From contig JBGUZF010000122.1 of assembly GCA_045222795.1 (NCBI GenBank), forward strand, positions 1 through 27,874: a DNA stretch of 27,874 nt. Reading direction: 5' to 3'. The notes below the pieces were generated by a model. The model searched no databases, was not told where the DNA came from, and saw only the letters and a program-made list of their open reading frames with translations. Shown here piece after piece: positions 1 to 8,568 of this stretch. Each line of letters opens with the position of its first letter. Position 1 is the stretch's first letter. This DNA comes from Colimorpha sp045222795. GTDB lineage: Bacteria; Bacteroidota; Bacteroidia; Bacteroidales; P3. The translations under genes were made by a program, and so were the position numbers.

Positions 1-1191
1 GTCGAAGAAGTACATACCCTTGGCGGTGAGTTTGTTGACGGCAGCCACATGACGACGGAGAGACTCCTGCACCTTCTCCTTGAAGAGGTCGGGCTTCTCG
101 GCCATCATAACCTTAGCATCCTCGAAACTGACACCCACGGGATAGTAGCCACCGGCCCATGGGTTGTGCAGCGAGGTTTGGTCACTGCCAAGGTCCACCT
201 TGATGCCCTTCTCGGCACAATATTCCCAAAGGTCGACCACATTGCCCTGATAGGCGTAGCTTTTAGCTTCCTTGGCAGCAATGGACTTGTTGACGGCCAC
301 GAAGAGCTCGTCGAGGTTGTCGTGCACCTCGTCGACCCAGCCCTGAGTATAGCGCTTCTGCGTGGCGGCGGGGTTGATTTCGGCGGTGATACTGACCACG
401 CCGGCGATGTCGCCAGCCTTGGGCTGGGCGCCGCTCATGCCGCCGAGGCCGGCGGTGATGAAGAGCTTGCCTGCGGTGCCACCGCCGAGCTTACGGGCTG
501 CATTGAGCACCGTGATGGTGGTGCCGTGGACGATGCCCTGCGGGCCGATATACATATAGGAGCCGGCGGTCATCTGGCCGTACTGCGTCACGCCGAGGGC
601 GTTGTAGCGCTCCCAGTCGTCGGGCTTGCTGTAGTTGGGGATCATCATACCGTTGGTGACGACCACACGCGGGGCGTCCTTGTGGCTGGGATAGAGCCCC
701 ATGGGGTGGCCGCTGTACATGACGAGGGTCTGCTCGTCGGTCATCTCACTGAGGTATTTCATAACCAGACGGTACTGAGCCCAGTTCTGGAAGACGGCGC
801 CGTTGCCGCCGTAGGTGATAAGCTCGTGGGGATGCTGTGCCACCGCAGGGTCGAGGTTGTTCTGTATCATCAGCATGATGGCGGCAGCCTGACGGCATTT
901 CGCCGGATATTCCTCAATCGGACGTGCGTACATCTTGTAGGTGGGGCGCAGACGATACATGTAGATGCGACCGTATTTCTGCAGTTCTTCGGCAAACTCC
1001 TTGGCCAGCATCTTATGGTGTTTGGCAGGGAAATAGCGCAGGGCGTTGCGGATGGCCAGCTTCTTCTCGGCGGGTGTGAGGATGTCCTTGCGCTTGGGGG
1101 CATGGTTCACCGTGGGATCATAGGGTTGAGGTTCGGGCAGCGGGTCGGGGATACCGAGGCGCAGTTCATTCTGAAATTCTTCGAGTGTCAT
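1..1191 (-). CDS. hutU: Urocanate hydratase (urocanase), C-terminus cut by window edge
   Basis: Urocanase converts urocanate to imidazolone propionate in cytosolic histidine degradation, using a tightly bound NAD+. I translated this open frame from the minus strand: it starts at the ATG at 1191 (MTLEEFQNELRLG) and stays open to base 1, giving 397 residues of a family usually nearer 670, so roughly the last 270 lie outside the window. Family signatures are visible: YGGNGAVFQNWAQY at about residue 127, a QGIVHGTTITVLNA stretch near residue 215, and the glycine-rich GLGGMSGAQPKA near residue 247. The start is set by the ATG just after an A-rich leader with no Shine-Dalgarno site, as is usual in Bacteroidota. 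It lies 27 bp after the stop of the giant secreted protein on the same strand, and no TAnnTTTG box fits in that gap, so read-through or a promoter inside the upstream gene is implied. No other hut gene is in the window. Confidence 0.93.
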   Translation of the reverse strand, partial: MTLEEFQNELRLGIPDPLPEPQPYDPTVNHAPKRKDILTPAEKKLAIRNALRYFPAKHHKMLAKEFAEELQKYGRIYMYRLRPTYKMYARPIEEYPAKCRQAAAIMLMIQNNLDPAVAQHPHELITYGGNGAVFQNWAQYRLVMKYLSEMTDEQTLVMYSGHPMGLYPSHKDAPRVVVTNGMMIPNYSKPDDWERYNALGVTQYGQMTAGSYMYIGPQGIVHGTTITVLNAARKLGGGTAGKLFITAGLGGMSGAQPKAGDIAGVVSITAEINPAATQKRYTQGWVDEVHDNLDELFVAVNKSIAAKEAKSYAYQGNVVDLWEYCAEKGIKVDLGSDQTSLHNPWAGGYYPVGVSFEDAKVMMAEKPDLFKEKVQESLRRHVAAVNKLTAKGMYFFD

Positions 1192-1218
1192 GTCTTATTT
1201 GTTTTATTTATGTTTTTT

Positions 1219-4200
1219 TTATTTCACAATCAGTTTCTTTGCTGCAGAATAGGAAGGGCCTGAGATGCGGACGAAATAGACGCCCGTAGAGAGGCGGCTG
1301 ACGTCGATGACGGTCGCAGACCCGGTACTAGTGGCCACCGTGCGACCTTGCTGGTCGATGATGTCAATGCGTGCTTCGGGGCCGCCGTTGTCAAGCTTCA
1401 CAGTGACGAAGGACGATGCAGGGTTGGGGTAGACGACAAAACCAGTACCGTCGGGAGTTGTCGTAATGTCGTTGTTACCAACGGTACGGAACGGATCGGT
1501 GCCTACCCAACTGCTCGACATACCAGGGCCGCAGACGGAGGCGACATACAGGTCGTAGGACGTGCCGGGCTCAAGGCTGTCGAGGTCGAGCGCCGGAGTG
1601 CTGGCGTTATAACTACCGATAGCCTCTCCTCTGAGGAAGCCCTCGTAGCCGTACTCCACCTTCCACGACACACTGTTGCGGGACGGCGTCCACGACACAT
1701 GGGCCGTGGTCTCGGTGACATCGGTGACGAGGATGTCCGTCACCGGATGGCAATAGTCGGTGGTAAATGTCAGAGTGTCGCTCCATGGGGAAATAATGCT
1801 ATAGTCGCTGCCGCACAGCGACCGGACACTTACATGGTATGTCGTCATGGAGGTTAGTCCGTTGAAGAAGTAGGCTGTATCGGTAAGTACAGCCCTGACG
1901 TCAGTCATAGGATTGAAGAGGCGCACCTCCCACCTGGTCTCGGTAGCACGAGGCTGCCAATTGACAGTGACAGAATTGTAGGTTACACTGTCCAGGGTCA
2001 TCACCAGCGGCGGCAATGCTTCGACGGGGTCGGTAGTGATGCGCCGTATGGTCCACATCGAACGGTCACCGTTGGAACAATGATGCCGCAAACCTATGGT
2101 ATACTCGGTAGCCGGCGCAAGACCCTCGAAGGTGTGACTGCCGGTGGAATCCATCACACCGGTGAAACTGCGGCTCCACCATCCCTGAGTGATATGCACT
2201 TCGCACGGCGTCGGTGTGAAGTCGATGGTAATAGACATATCAGTAGTAGAATACGATGTGACTGACGGAGGCTGACAAATTTCAGACTGGTCGATACACA
2301 TGCCAAAGCGCACTCTGTTGCGGTAATATACACTGTAGAGACTCTGTCCAGAGACGTCATAAATAATCAAAGCCGAACTATTGAAAGCCGGGCGCGTTCC
2401 AAACTGAAACTGTCCATTATTCGTGAGACCGTATTTCACGGCATCGATTGCCACAACAAGATTGTCTATGCCGTTGTAATGGAATGGCCTGGCAAACGAT
2501 ATGGTATTCCATCCATGTCGGAAATTCATCGGACCTTCATAAACCAATTCCAAACTGTCGAACTCCACCCATTGAGACATAACATTATCGGACGTATGGC
2601 CGAGGCGTATAGTACATTCCACTATATCTTGCAAGACATTCGAACTGGCCAGATACATCTGCATGTCTGTAATCATACCTGCGGTATTTTGCATTTCGGA
2701 AGCCAGGAACAGTTGCTCGGTCGCAGAATGACTTGTATTATTCTGCAGCACTATCGGCAAATATGCACTTATCGTGGCGCCATTGTTACTACTGCCGATA
2801 CCGATTGTGTTAATCAAACCACACTGGGTGGTAAATCCAACTTGATGGGTTGTAGTGGCGACAACCGAACTGTCACAGTACAAGTCGACATACACGCGAT
2901 ATGTGGTCTGCTCGTCCAGACTGCACATGGTATGTGTGTGTGTCGTGGCTGTGTCGACGAAGAGTTCGTTACCTGCACTGTCGAGGACATGCACCAGATA
3001 TTGGGCATTCTCGTTTAAACCCACACCTGCATTCCACGATACAGTAGCACACGTACTGCCGACATCAGATGCATATAACCACGTCAAACTGTCGGAGCAC
3101 TGTGGAATAATATCCACCTTCACATTGTCTATATACAACTGGTCGGAATAGGTAGCACCGGAATAAGCACCAAATGCGATATAACTGCCATAGCCGTTAT
3201 ACTCGTTGAGCGGTACCGAGAAATGTGTCCATGTATTGACATTTTGAAAGTCACAAGTGCTAATCCTATAGAATGTCGACAGGTCGGCAGGGTCTTCCAT
3301 AATACCCACATCGACATGGGTATAGGCATTGCCAGCCTTGGCCATGAAATCGACATACAAGTCTGTGGTGTAGTCCACCGACGGCAATACCATTATTTCA
3401 GAATAGGCGGCCGAATAGTTGCTATTCACAGGGAACTGCATACTCACACCCACCATAGTATCTTGGGGATAGAAAATCCCTTGGTATGGTATCGGATAGT
3501 TTGGATACGACGTATTATAACTATGCCTGCTCCAACACGGATTGATATGCACACCATCGGTATAATCATCAAACGTTTCCACATAAGGCATGTCGTTATG
3601 CGAAAGCGCCATACACCCTGTGTGGAACAGTCCAAATACAGGATCTGTCATGGTGCCATCCACACAGTACCCGCTGACTTCGATATTGTAATATGTCGAG
3701 TGTTGCAAACCAGACAATTGGATGTTGTCGCCATATCCAACCGCAGTGTCAACAGTATGGCCGTCGGTGTATAACACCCTGTACAATCCCGTATTCCAAC
3801 TGTCGTAGACCTGTACCATCGCCGAATTATAGGTAATATTATTAACCTCCACACTATCGGCGGCGTGGCAATATGGGATATGGCGAATACGCAAATCGTC
3901 TAGATATGCGGCCTGCGAAGTGAACATAGAAGTAATATCAGGATGACTACTCCATCTGAACGCAATTCTGGAATTATTCGTGGCAGCATTCACTGTATCG
4001 CACTGGAACATGTACTGTTGGGTAACATAAGTGCTATTGATGTTGCCAAGCTGTCTTATCACAGGCGTGAATTCGCCACTAAATGTGTTATAGAGACCCG
4101 CCTCAAAACAACCATTATACTGAGACAGCCAAAATGATACTTCAAGGTTTCGTGCGTTGATGCCAAATGACGGCAGTACCGCCAATACAGTATCTGTGTA

Positions 4201-5880
4201 CGGCATATTAAAAGCCCACACCCGAGGCTCACTATGCGCAACCGAATAACTGCGTACAAACGGGTCGCTGGTGGTAGAGTCAACATGATAGTATTCCCAG
4301 CAAGGTATTATCTCCTGCTCCTGATAGGATTCAAAATACTCCATATAAGGCAGTAGCGGCTGGCCACACTCGGTACGAACATAGCCTACCGGGAACCAAC
4401 GCTCCGAATCGCCGTCACACAACGAGCGCACCCAAAAATAGTACGACATATTGAGTTCCAAATTGTCAGCGGTAAATATAGTGCTTACAGTAAAAAAGCT
4501 GAACTCCGCCGAGTCAACATTGTTCTCCCTGCTGTAGCGCACCTCATAGCCTTGCGGCGATATGCTGTAGTCTGTCCACGCCACTGTTATACTATTCTCT
4601 CCTATATCCAGATAATGCGCTTCCGATAAATCATGGCACGAATCTGCCACCTCGACAGAGACATTGTCAAGGTACAAGTAATTGCCCATATAATGGCTCT
4701 TGAAATAAAATACAACGTAGGCAAACGACGTGTCCGAAACCATCTCGGTATACACCTCACAATGCTCCCTACCCGTATTATTTTCCTCAAAGGCCTCGAA
4801 CGTCGCCACAGGTATAAATCCATCCAAGTCGTAGGGATTATGCAGCAGGCCCACAGTCAGCTCTGTATAAGAAGACCGTGCCATGTCGAAACCTATATGC
4901 AACGCATTACACGGATGGGCAATCATCGGTGTGGCAACAATCGTTACACTGTCATCGATATTTCTAAAAATCAATTCACCGGTATACACTGAAGGAGTGT
5001 ATGTAAGGGAGCCAGCATAATAATGCAGTCCCCGTAATATCCTCCAGCAGGCCGGAATCGCATTATTGTTATAACTCCCGAAATTCTCATAATATGGCAA
5101 CTGCACAGCATCGCATGATGTGCGGAAAGAACCCAACAACTCGGGCGACAACTCGCCTCCGGGGCAAACAGTCCGCAAGGAATATTCGTACAAGGTGTTC
5201 GGTGTCAGATTCACAAGATCTATTAGCGTATCTGGCGTGGAAAACTGCAGAGTGTCGTTGAGGGTAACCACAAATCCCGAATACGGCGGGTCGCAATGCC
5301 ATTTCAGCGTCGCCGAAGTTGTGTCAACATAATAAGTCCACGCCGCCTCGGGGATAGAACAGCCGGCAGCACGGTCGATATAGAAATTGTCGAGATAAAT
5401 GGTAGCATAAGTCGGAGTGCGGAACTTGAACGCCAGACGCAAGGTGTCGGTTAGGGCCAACCCAAGAGTGGAGAAAGAAATCTCAGCCCAGTCACTGTTG
5501 GCCTCAAACGGCAACGTATCTATCAGGAAGAATGTGTTGGTATCTGCCGGGTTGGACATCACACCATATACAAAATCCACAGTACCCCAATAATGGGCAT
5601 GGAAACGGAAATAAATGCTGTCAGGTGGCAATTCGACTGGCGGCAAAGCCACAATGAAGTTGTCACCATTATTAATTACAAATCTCAACTCATTAGCGGT
5701 AATCGACGCCTGCCCGGTGCCTTGTCGGTACAGCACCCAACAATCAGCAAGACTGTCTTGTGGCGTCGTCTCGAAATCTTCGTACCACGGCACCTGGATT
5801 GTGTCGCATTGCTGTGCCGAAACAGCAACAGGGGCAACCAATGCCATCAACAAACATAATACAGAAATAATTTTCTTCAT
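1219..5880 (-). CDS. Giant secreted modular protein (anchor-J-like and Fn3-like repeats) with T9SS sorting domain
   Basis: A 1,553-residue secreted protein of unknown specific function. Residues 1-22 form a signal peptide (MKKIISVLCLLMALVAPVAV, cut after SA). The body is a chain of modules. Each begins with a Cys plus a PYxExF-like motif (CDTIQVPWYEDFE at 25, CDAVQLPYYENF at 256, CGQPLLPYMEYFE at 505, then CMALSHNDMPYVETF at 756) and contains a YLDN/YIDN strand about 140-165 residues later (near 162, 403, 659 and 916). This resembles choice-of-anchor-J or MAM-like jelly rolls. Each is followed by an Fn3-like domain of about 85 residues ending in a Cys. A divergent module starts near 1020 (CGLINTIG), then three more Fn3-like domains follow (about 1200-1285, 1288-1375, 1377-1466). 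Residues about 1480-1553 (VYPNPASS to KKLIVK) are a type A T9SS C-terminal sorting domain, so surface attachment or secretion is expected. It probably binds glycan or protein ligands; no catalytic motif was recognised. A consensus promoter lies about 95 bp upstream. Confidence 0.85.
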   Translation of the reverse strand: MKKIISVLCLLMALVAPVAVSAQQCDTIQVPWYEDFETTPQDSLADCWVLYRQGTGQASITANELRFVINNGDNFIVALPPVELPPDSIYFRFHAHYWGTVDFVYGVMSNPADTNTFFLIDTLPFEANSDWAEISFSTLGLALTDTLRLAFKFRTPTYATIYLDNFYIDRAAGCSIPEAAWTYYVDTTSATLKWHCDPPYSGFVVTLNDTLQFSTPDTLIDLVNLTPNTLYEYSLRTVCPGGELSPELLGSFRTSCDAVQLPYYENFGSYNNNAIPACWRILRGLHYYAGSLTYTPSVYTGELIFRNIDDSVTIVATPMIAHPCNALHIGFDMARSSYTELTVGLLHNPYDLDGFIPVATFEAFEENNTGREHCEVYTEMVSDTSFAYVVFYFKSHYMGNYLYLDNVSVEVADSCHDLSEAHYLDIGENSITVAWTDYSISPQGYEVRYSRENNVDSAEFSFFTVSTIFTADNLELNMSYYFWVRSLCDGDSERWFPVGYVRTECGQPLLPYMEYFESYQEQEIIPCWEYYHVDSTTSDPFVRSYSVAHSEPRVWAFNMPYTDTVLAVLPSFGINARNLEVSFWLSQYNGCFEAGLYNTFSGEFTPVIRQLGNINSTYVTQQYMFQCDTVNAATNNSRIAFRWSSHPDITSMFTSQAAYLDDLRIRHIPYCHAADSVEVNNITYNSAMVQVYDSWNTGLYRVLYTDGHTVDTAVGYGDNIQLSGLQHSTYYNIEVSGYCVDGTMTDPVFGLFHTGCMALSHNDMPYVETFDDYTDGVHINPCWSRHSYNTSYPNYPIPYQGIFYPQDTMVGVSMQFPVNSNYSAAYSEIMVLPSVDYTTDLYVDFMAKAGNAYTHVDVGIMEDPADLSTFYRISTCDFQNVNTWTHFSVPLNEYNGYGSYIAFGAYSGATYSDQLYIDNVKVDIIPQCSDSLTWLYASDVGSTCATVSWNAGVGLNENAQYLVHVLDSAGNELFVDTATTHTHTMCSLDEQTTYRVYVDLYCDSSVVATTTHQVGFTTQCGLINTIGIGSSNNGATISAYLPIVLQNNTSHSATEQLFLASEMQNTAGMITDMQMYLASSNVLQDIVECTIRLGHTSDNVMSQWVEFDSLELVYEGPMNFRHGWNTISFARPFHYNGIDNLVVAIDAVKYGLTNNGQFQFGTRPAFNSSALIIYDVSGQSLYSVYYRNRVRFGMCIDQSEICQPPSVTSYSTTDMSITIDFTPTPCEVHITQGWWSRSFTGVMDSTGSHTFEGLAPATEYTIGLRHHCSNGDRSMWTIRRITTDPVEALPPLVMTLDSVTYNSVTVNWQPRATETRWEVRLFNPMTDVRAVLTDTAYFFNGLTSMTTYHVSVRSLCGSDYSIISPWSDTLTFTTDYCHPVTDILVTDVTETTAHVSWTPSRNSVSWKVEYGYEGFLRGEAIGSYNASTPALDLDSLEPGTSYDLYVASVCGPGMSSSWVGTDPFRTVGNNDITTTPDGTGFVVYPNPASSFVTVKLDNGGPEARIDIIDQQGRTVATSTGSATVIDVSRLSTGVYFVRISGPSYSAAKKLIVK

Positions 5881-5977
5881 TATTACCCCCTTGCTGTATT
5901 CTTTTTAATATTATTTTTTTAATAAACCATTATGGAACAACATGATAACACCTCAGCATTACCATAAACTCCAATTG

Positions 5978-6008
5978 CAAATATATACATAAAAACAATA
6001 AAAACAAA
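5978..6008 (-). promoter_or_regulatory. Bacteroidetes-type promoter for the giant secreted protein gene
   Basis: Read on the minus strand, TTTG (6005-6008) is followed after exactly 19 bp by TATATTTG (5978-5985). This matches the known Bacteroidetes primary sigma consensus of a -33 TTTG, a 19-21 bp spacer and a -7 TAnnTTTG. Transcription should begin near 5970, giving a leader of about 90 nt before the ATG at 5880. It is the only box in the window with both elements at ideal spacing. Confidence 0.65.
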
Positions 6009-6067
6009 AAATATTTTATCCCATCTCACTATGTACCTGTATGCCACATCATTTCACAACAGACCCT

Positions 6068-6094
6068 AGTTATCAACGTCAGAGTTTGATAACT
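6068..6094. repeat. 9-bp inverted repeat, candidate operator
   Basis: AGTTATCAA (6068-6076) and TTGATAACT (6086-6094) are perfect inverted copies separated by 9 bp, so the half-site centres are about 18 bp apart, roughly two helical turns. It lies about 60 bp upstream of the minus-strand -33 box and about 110 bp upstream of the plus-strand start at 6204. Symmetry and position suit a dimeric regulator. A weak hairpin followed by TTTT is the alternative, but no plus-strand gene upstream would need a terminator. Confidence 0.4.
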
Positions 6095-6203
6095 TTTCCC
6101 ATAGGCACCGTCCTATGCGCGAAAAATGTAGTACTTTTACAACTGCATTGGCACACATCCCAAATAGCACAAGCATCATATTGTCAGAATAATACACCAA
6201 GAT

Positions 6204-7160
6204 ATGCAAACACAGAATTACATAAAAGAACTTACCGAAGGCATGCAGGACCTCTGCGCTGTTGCCAACAGGATTGTTGCACAAAACGGTAACACAGACT
6301 CAATCGAAATCGACCTGTTGATGGACGACTTGCGCCGACTCTACAATGTGGCGCTGAAGATTGGCGGCAACAGTCTACCTGTAAAGCATACACCCACAGA
6401 ACCTGCTGAAGAGCCCATGCCCGACCAAGAGATATTGTCGTCGACAATGATGGCCACAATGGCCGCCATGGCTGCTGTCCCCGCCGAGCCTGAGCCCCAA
6501 CCCATACCTGAGCCGGAACCAATACCCGAACCTGTTCTCGAACTGGAACCCGAACCCATCCCAGAACCGGAGCCTATGTCGGAACCAGAGCTGGAACCCA
6601 TCCCCGAGTCGGAACCAGAGCCCATCACTGAACCGGAGCCCATGCCGGAACCAGAACCTGAACCCATCCCCGAACCTGAACCCGAAGTCATATCAGAACC
6701 CGTTGCAGAACCAGAGCCCGTAAGCATGCACAACTTCGAAACAGAAAGCAGTCTGCTCTTCGACGAAGTGGTTGTCGAACCGGAACCTGTCGCCGCCGAA
6801 CCCGAACCGGCAAAACCTCAGCAATCCTCGTTGCTCGACTACCTGAAGCACCCCACGGAAGACCGCCCCACAACGCGCACCCTCGGAGAAAGCCTCCTCT
6901 CACCCAAAAACGACACTCCACTGGAGAAGAAAGTCGACGACCTGCGCACGGTGATAAACATCAACGACAAATTCAGCTTCATGTCGGAACTCTTCAAAAA
7001 CAACATGCGGGCCTACAACGACTTCATCATGTACCTCAACGGACTCACCTCGCGCGAAGAGGCCATGGCCTACGTCACCGAAACTGCCGACCGCTATCAG
7101 TGGGACAACAACTCCACGGCAGTACAGACTTTCTACAAAGTGTTTGACAAGAAGTTCTGA
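6204..7160 (+). CDS. Glu-Pro-repeat protein with conserved-looking helical C-terminal domain, function unknown
   Basis: A 318-residue protein of unknown function and the first gene of the seven-gene unit. Residues 1-60 look helical and resemble a small N-terminal domain. Residues about 94-173 are almost entirely Glu-Pro repeats (units such as EPEPIPEPEP with Met, Ile, Leu, Ser and Thr substitutions), an extended, strongly acidic rod. Residues about 225-318 (TLGESL, VDDLRTVININDKFSFM, SELFKNN, YNDFIMYLNGLTSREEA) are a compact alpha-helical domain; from memory, similar C-terminal domains occur in many Bacteroidetes proteins without assigned function. There is no signal peptide or membrane segment, so a cytosolic location is inferred even though EP-rich rods are better known from periplasm-spanning TonB-like proteins. 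The stop is 3 bp before gmk, so the two are probably co-transcribed. The start at 6204 is the first ATG of the frame that precedes the helical N-terminus. Confidence 0.75.
   Translation: MQTQNYIKELTEGMQDLCAVANRIVAQNGNTDSIEIDLLMDDLRRLYNVALKIGGNSLPVKHTPTEPAEEPMPDQEILSSTMMATMAAMAAVPAEPEPQPIPEPEPIPEPVLELEPEPIPEPEPMSEPELEPIPESEPEPITEPEPMPEPEPEPIPEPEPEVISEPVAEPEPVSMHNFETESSLLFDEVVVEPEPVAAEPEPAKPQQSSLLDYLKHPTEDRPTTRTLGESLLSPKNDTPLEKKVDDLRTVININDKFSFMSELFKNNMRAYNDFIMYLNGLTSREEAMAYVTETADRYQWDNNSTAVQTFYKVFDKKF
6483..6722 (+). repeat. Coding Glu-Pro (GAR-CCN) repeat tract
   Basis: About 240 bp encode alternating Glu and Pro with a loose 6- or 12-bp period (gaacccgaaccc-like). Synonymous variation between units (gaa/gag; ccc/cct/ccg/cca) shows that it is not a recent perfect expansion. 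Every length change in steps of 6 bp keeps the frame, so the rod length may vary between strains. Confidence 0.7.
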
Positions 7161-7163
7161 ACC

Positions 7164-7742
7164 ATGGGCAAAGCAATACTTTTTTCAGCACCGTCGGGAT
7201 GCGGCAAGACAACCATCATCCACGAATTGATGCAGGGCTGCCATGAAGAACCCTACAGCCGTTTTGAATTCTCGGTGTCGGCCACCTCGCGTGCTCCCCG
7301 CGGACAGGAAATCAACGGTCAAGACTACTACTTCCTCAGCCACGACGAATTCATGCAACGCGTCAACAACGACGAGTTTCTCGAATGGGAGGAGGTCTAT
7401 GCAGGCACATGCTACGGTACGCTGAAAAGCGAGATAACCCGCATCTGGGGCAAGGGCAACATCATCGTCTTCGATGTCGACGTGAACGGAGGGCGCAACA
7501 TCAAACGATTCTTCGGTTCCGACGCCCTTTCCATCTTTGTTATGCCGCCAAGCATCGAGGTGCTAGAGCAACGCCTGCGAAGTCGCGGCACAGACAGCGA
7601 AGAGGCCATTGTGAAACGCCTGGGTCGCAGCGCCGAAGAACTGAAGCAGGCGCCGCAATTCGACGTCACCATTGTCAACGACGAACTTCAGCGTGCTGTG
7701 GCAGACACACGCAAAGCAATAGAAGATTTCCTGAATGCATAA
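7164..7742 (+). CDS. gmk: Guanylate kinase
   Basis: Guanylate kinase phosphorylates GMP to GDP with ATP in the cytosol, an essential step of purine nucleotide supply. At 192 residues it has a normal family length. The P-loop is seen at the N-terminus (APSGCGKTT, residues 9-17). The GMP-binding part follows: a SVSATSRAPRGQEINGQDYYF stretch with the conserved SxTxRxPRxxExxGxDYxF pattern, and LEWEEVYAGTCYGT corresponding to the family's E-x-Y-G-x-x-YGT segment. IVFDVDVNGGRNIK matches the family's LDVDxxGxxxxK motif. RLRSRGTDSEEAIVKRL matches the lid region. It begins 3 bp after the Glu-Pro-repeat gene and overlaps mreC by 8 bp, so translation is likely coupled. Its more usual neighbours in Bacteroides (yicC-like gene, nadD) are absent here. 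Confidence 0.96.
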   Translation: MGKAILFSAPSGCGKTTIIHELMQGCHEEPYSRFEFSVSATSRAPRGQEINGQDYYFLSHDEFMQRVNNDEFLEWEEVYAGTCYGTLKSEITRIWGKGNIIVFDVDVNGGRNIKRFFGSDALSIFVMPPSIEVLEQRLRSRGTDSEEAIVKRLGRSAEELKQAPQFDVTIVNDELQRAVADTRKAIEDFLNA

Positions 7743-8568
7743 GTTGTTACTGATACTGAAGAAATACGACTATGTGGTAGTCTTTGTACTACTGGTGGTT
7801 GTATCGTTCGTATTTATGTCACGCACCACCTACTACCAAAGCTCGCGACTCATGTCGGCGGCAGGCAGCGTGGCCGGCAGTTGGTACAAAGGAGTCAACA
7901 GCATAGGAGACTACTTCGGCCTCAAGGCCGAGAACGACCGCCTGGCTGCCGAGAACGCACGCCTGAGAGCACAACTCGCCGAGTCGTACATCAGCTTCTC
8001 CGACAGTGTATTCACCGTCAACGACACCGTATACCATCAGCGTTACACCTATACCGAGGCTCAGGTAATAAAGAACTCCTGGAGCCAGCAGAACAACTAC
8101 ATCATGGTCAACAAAGGACACGACCACGGCATAGAGCCCGACATGGCGGTCATCTCGCCCGACGGCATAGTGGGTGTGGTGGTCTCCACGTCTGCCAACT
8201 TCGCCACCATCATGCCCGTGCTGCACAGCAAGAGTCTCAACAGCGTCAAAGTGCTCCGCACCGGCATCAGCGGACATCTGGTATGGGACGGCCTCGACTA
8301 CCGCTACGCACAGGTGACCGACGTGCCCACAACCCACCAGTTCAACCCCGGCGACACCATCATCACCTCGGGTCTGGCAGCCGACTTCCCCGAGGGCATC
8401 CCCGTTGGCTATGTCGAGAGCGCCGAGACCCTTAAAGGCAGCGGCTTCTTCAAAGTGCGCATACGACTGGCCACCGACTTCAACAAACTCGACCATGTGT
8501 ATATCATAGGCAACCGCTTCAGCGACGAACAACGACAACTGATGGCACAAATAAAAGACGACCAATGA
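7735..8568 (+). CDS. mreC: Rod shape-determining protein MreC
   Basis: MreC is a periplasmic, inner-membrane-anchored scaffold of the elongasome; it contacts MreD and the cell-wall synthases and so sets rod shape. The 277-residue protein shows one N-terminal membrane helix (about residues 11-29, YDYVVVFVLLVVVSFVFMS), a short coiled coil (about 61-87, GLKAENDRLAAENARLRAQL), and then the two beta-rich MreC core lobes with typical motifs (NYIMVNKGHDHGIEPDMAVISPDGIVGVV near 122-150, and FNPGDTIITSGLAADFPEGIPVGYV near 203-227). Length is usual for the family. The start ATG overlaps the end of gmk by 8 bp; the stop overlaps mreD in an ATGA. No mreB is next to it in this window, and no mrdA or rodA follows mreD. 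Confidence 0.95.
   Translation: MHKLLLILKKYDYVVVFVLLVVVSFVFMSRTTYYQSSRLMSAAGSVAGSWYKGVNSIGDYFGLKAENDRLAAENARLRAQLAESYISFSDSVFTVNDTVYHQRYTYTEAQVIKNSWSQQNNYIMVNKGHDHGIEPDMAVISPDGIVGVVVSTSANFATIMPVLHSKSLNSVKVLRTGISGHLVWDGLDYRYAQVTDVPTTHQFNPGDTIITSGLAADFPEGIPVGYVESAETLKGSGFFKVRIRLATDFNKLDHVYIIGNRFSDEQRQLMAQIKDDQ

Larger units (their letters stand above)
5881..6203. other. Divergent intergenic control region (323 bp)
   Basis: This AT-rich stretch separates the minus-strand giant gene from the plus-strand seven-gene unit. It holds a consensus minus-strand promoter (5978-6008) and a 9-bp inverted repeat (6068-6094). I see no convincing coding frame in it. A weaker plus-strand box, TACTTTTA at 6132-6139, differs from TAnnTTTG only in its last base and could serve the gene at 6204, but it has no clear upstream TTTG partner. 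Confidence 0.6.

Noticed and set aside
49..1263. Plus-strand open frame of 404 codons at the left end
   Set aside because: It is antisense to urocanase, whose family motifs are clear in the minus-strand frame; the plus-strand product has no recognisable feature.
6132..6139. Plus-strand promoter box TACTTTTA for the gene at 6204
   Set aside because: It lacks the conserved final G and an upstream TTTG at 19-21 bp, so I did not list it as a separate promoter.
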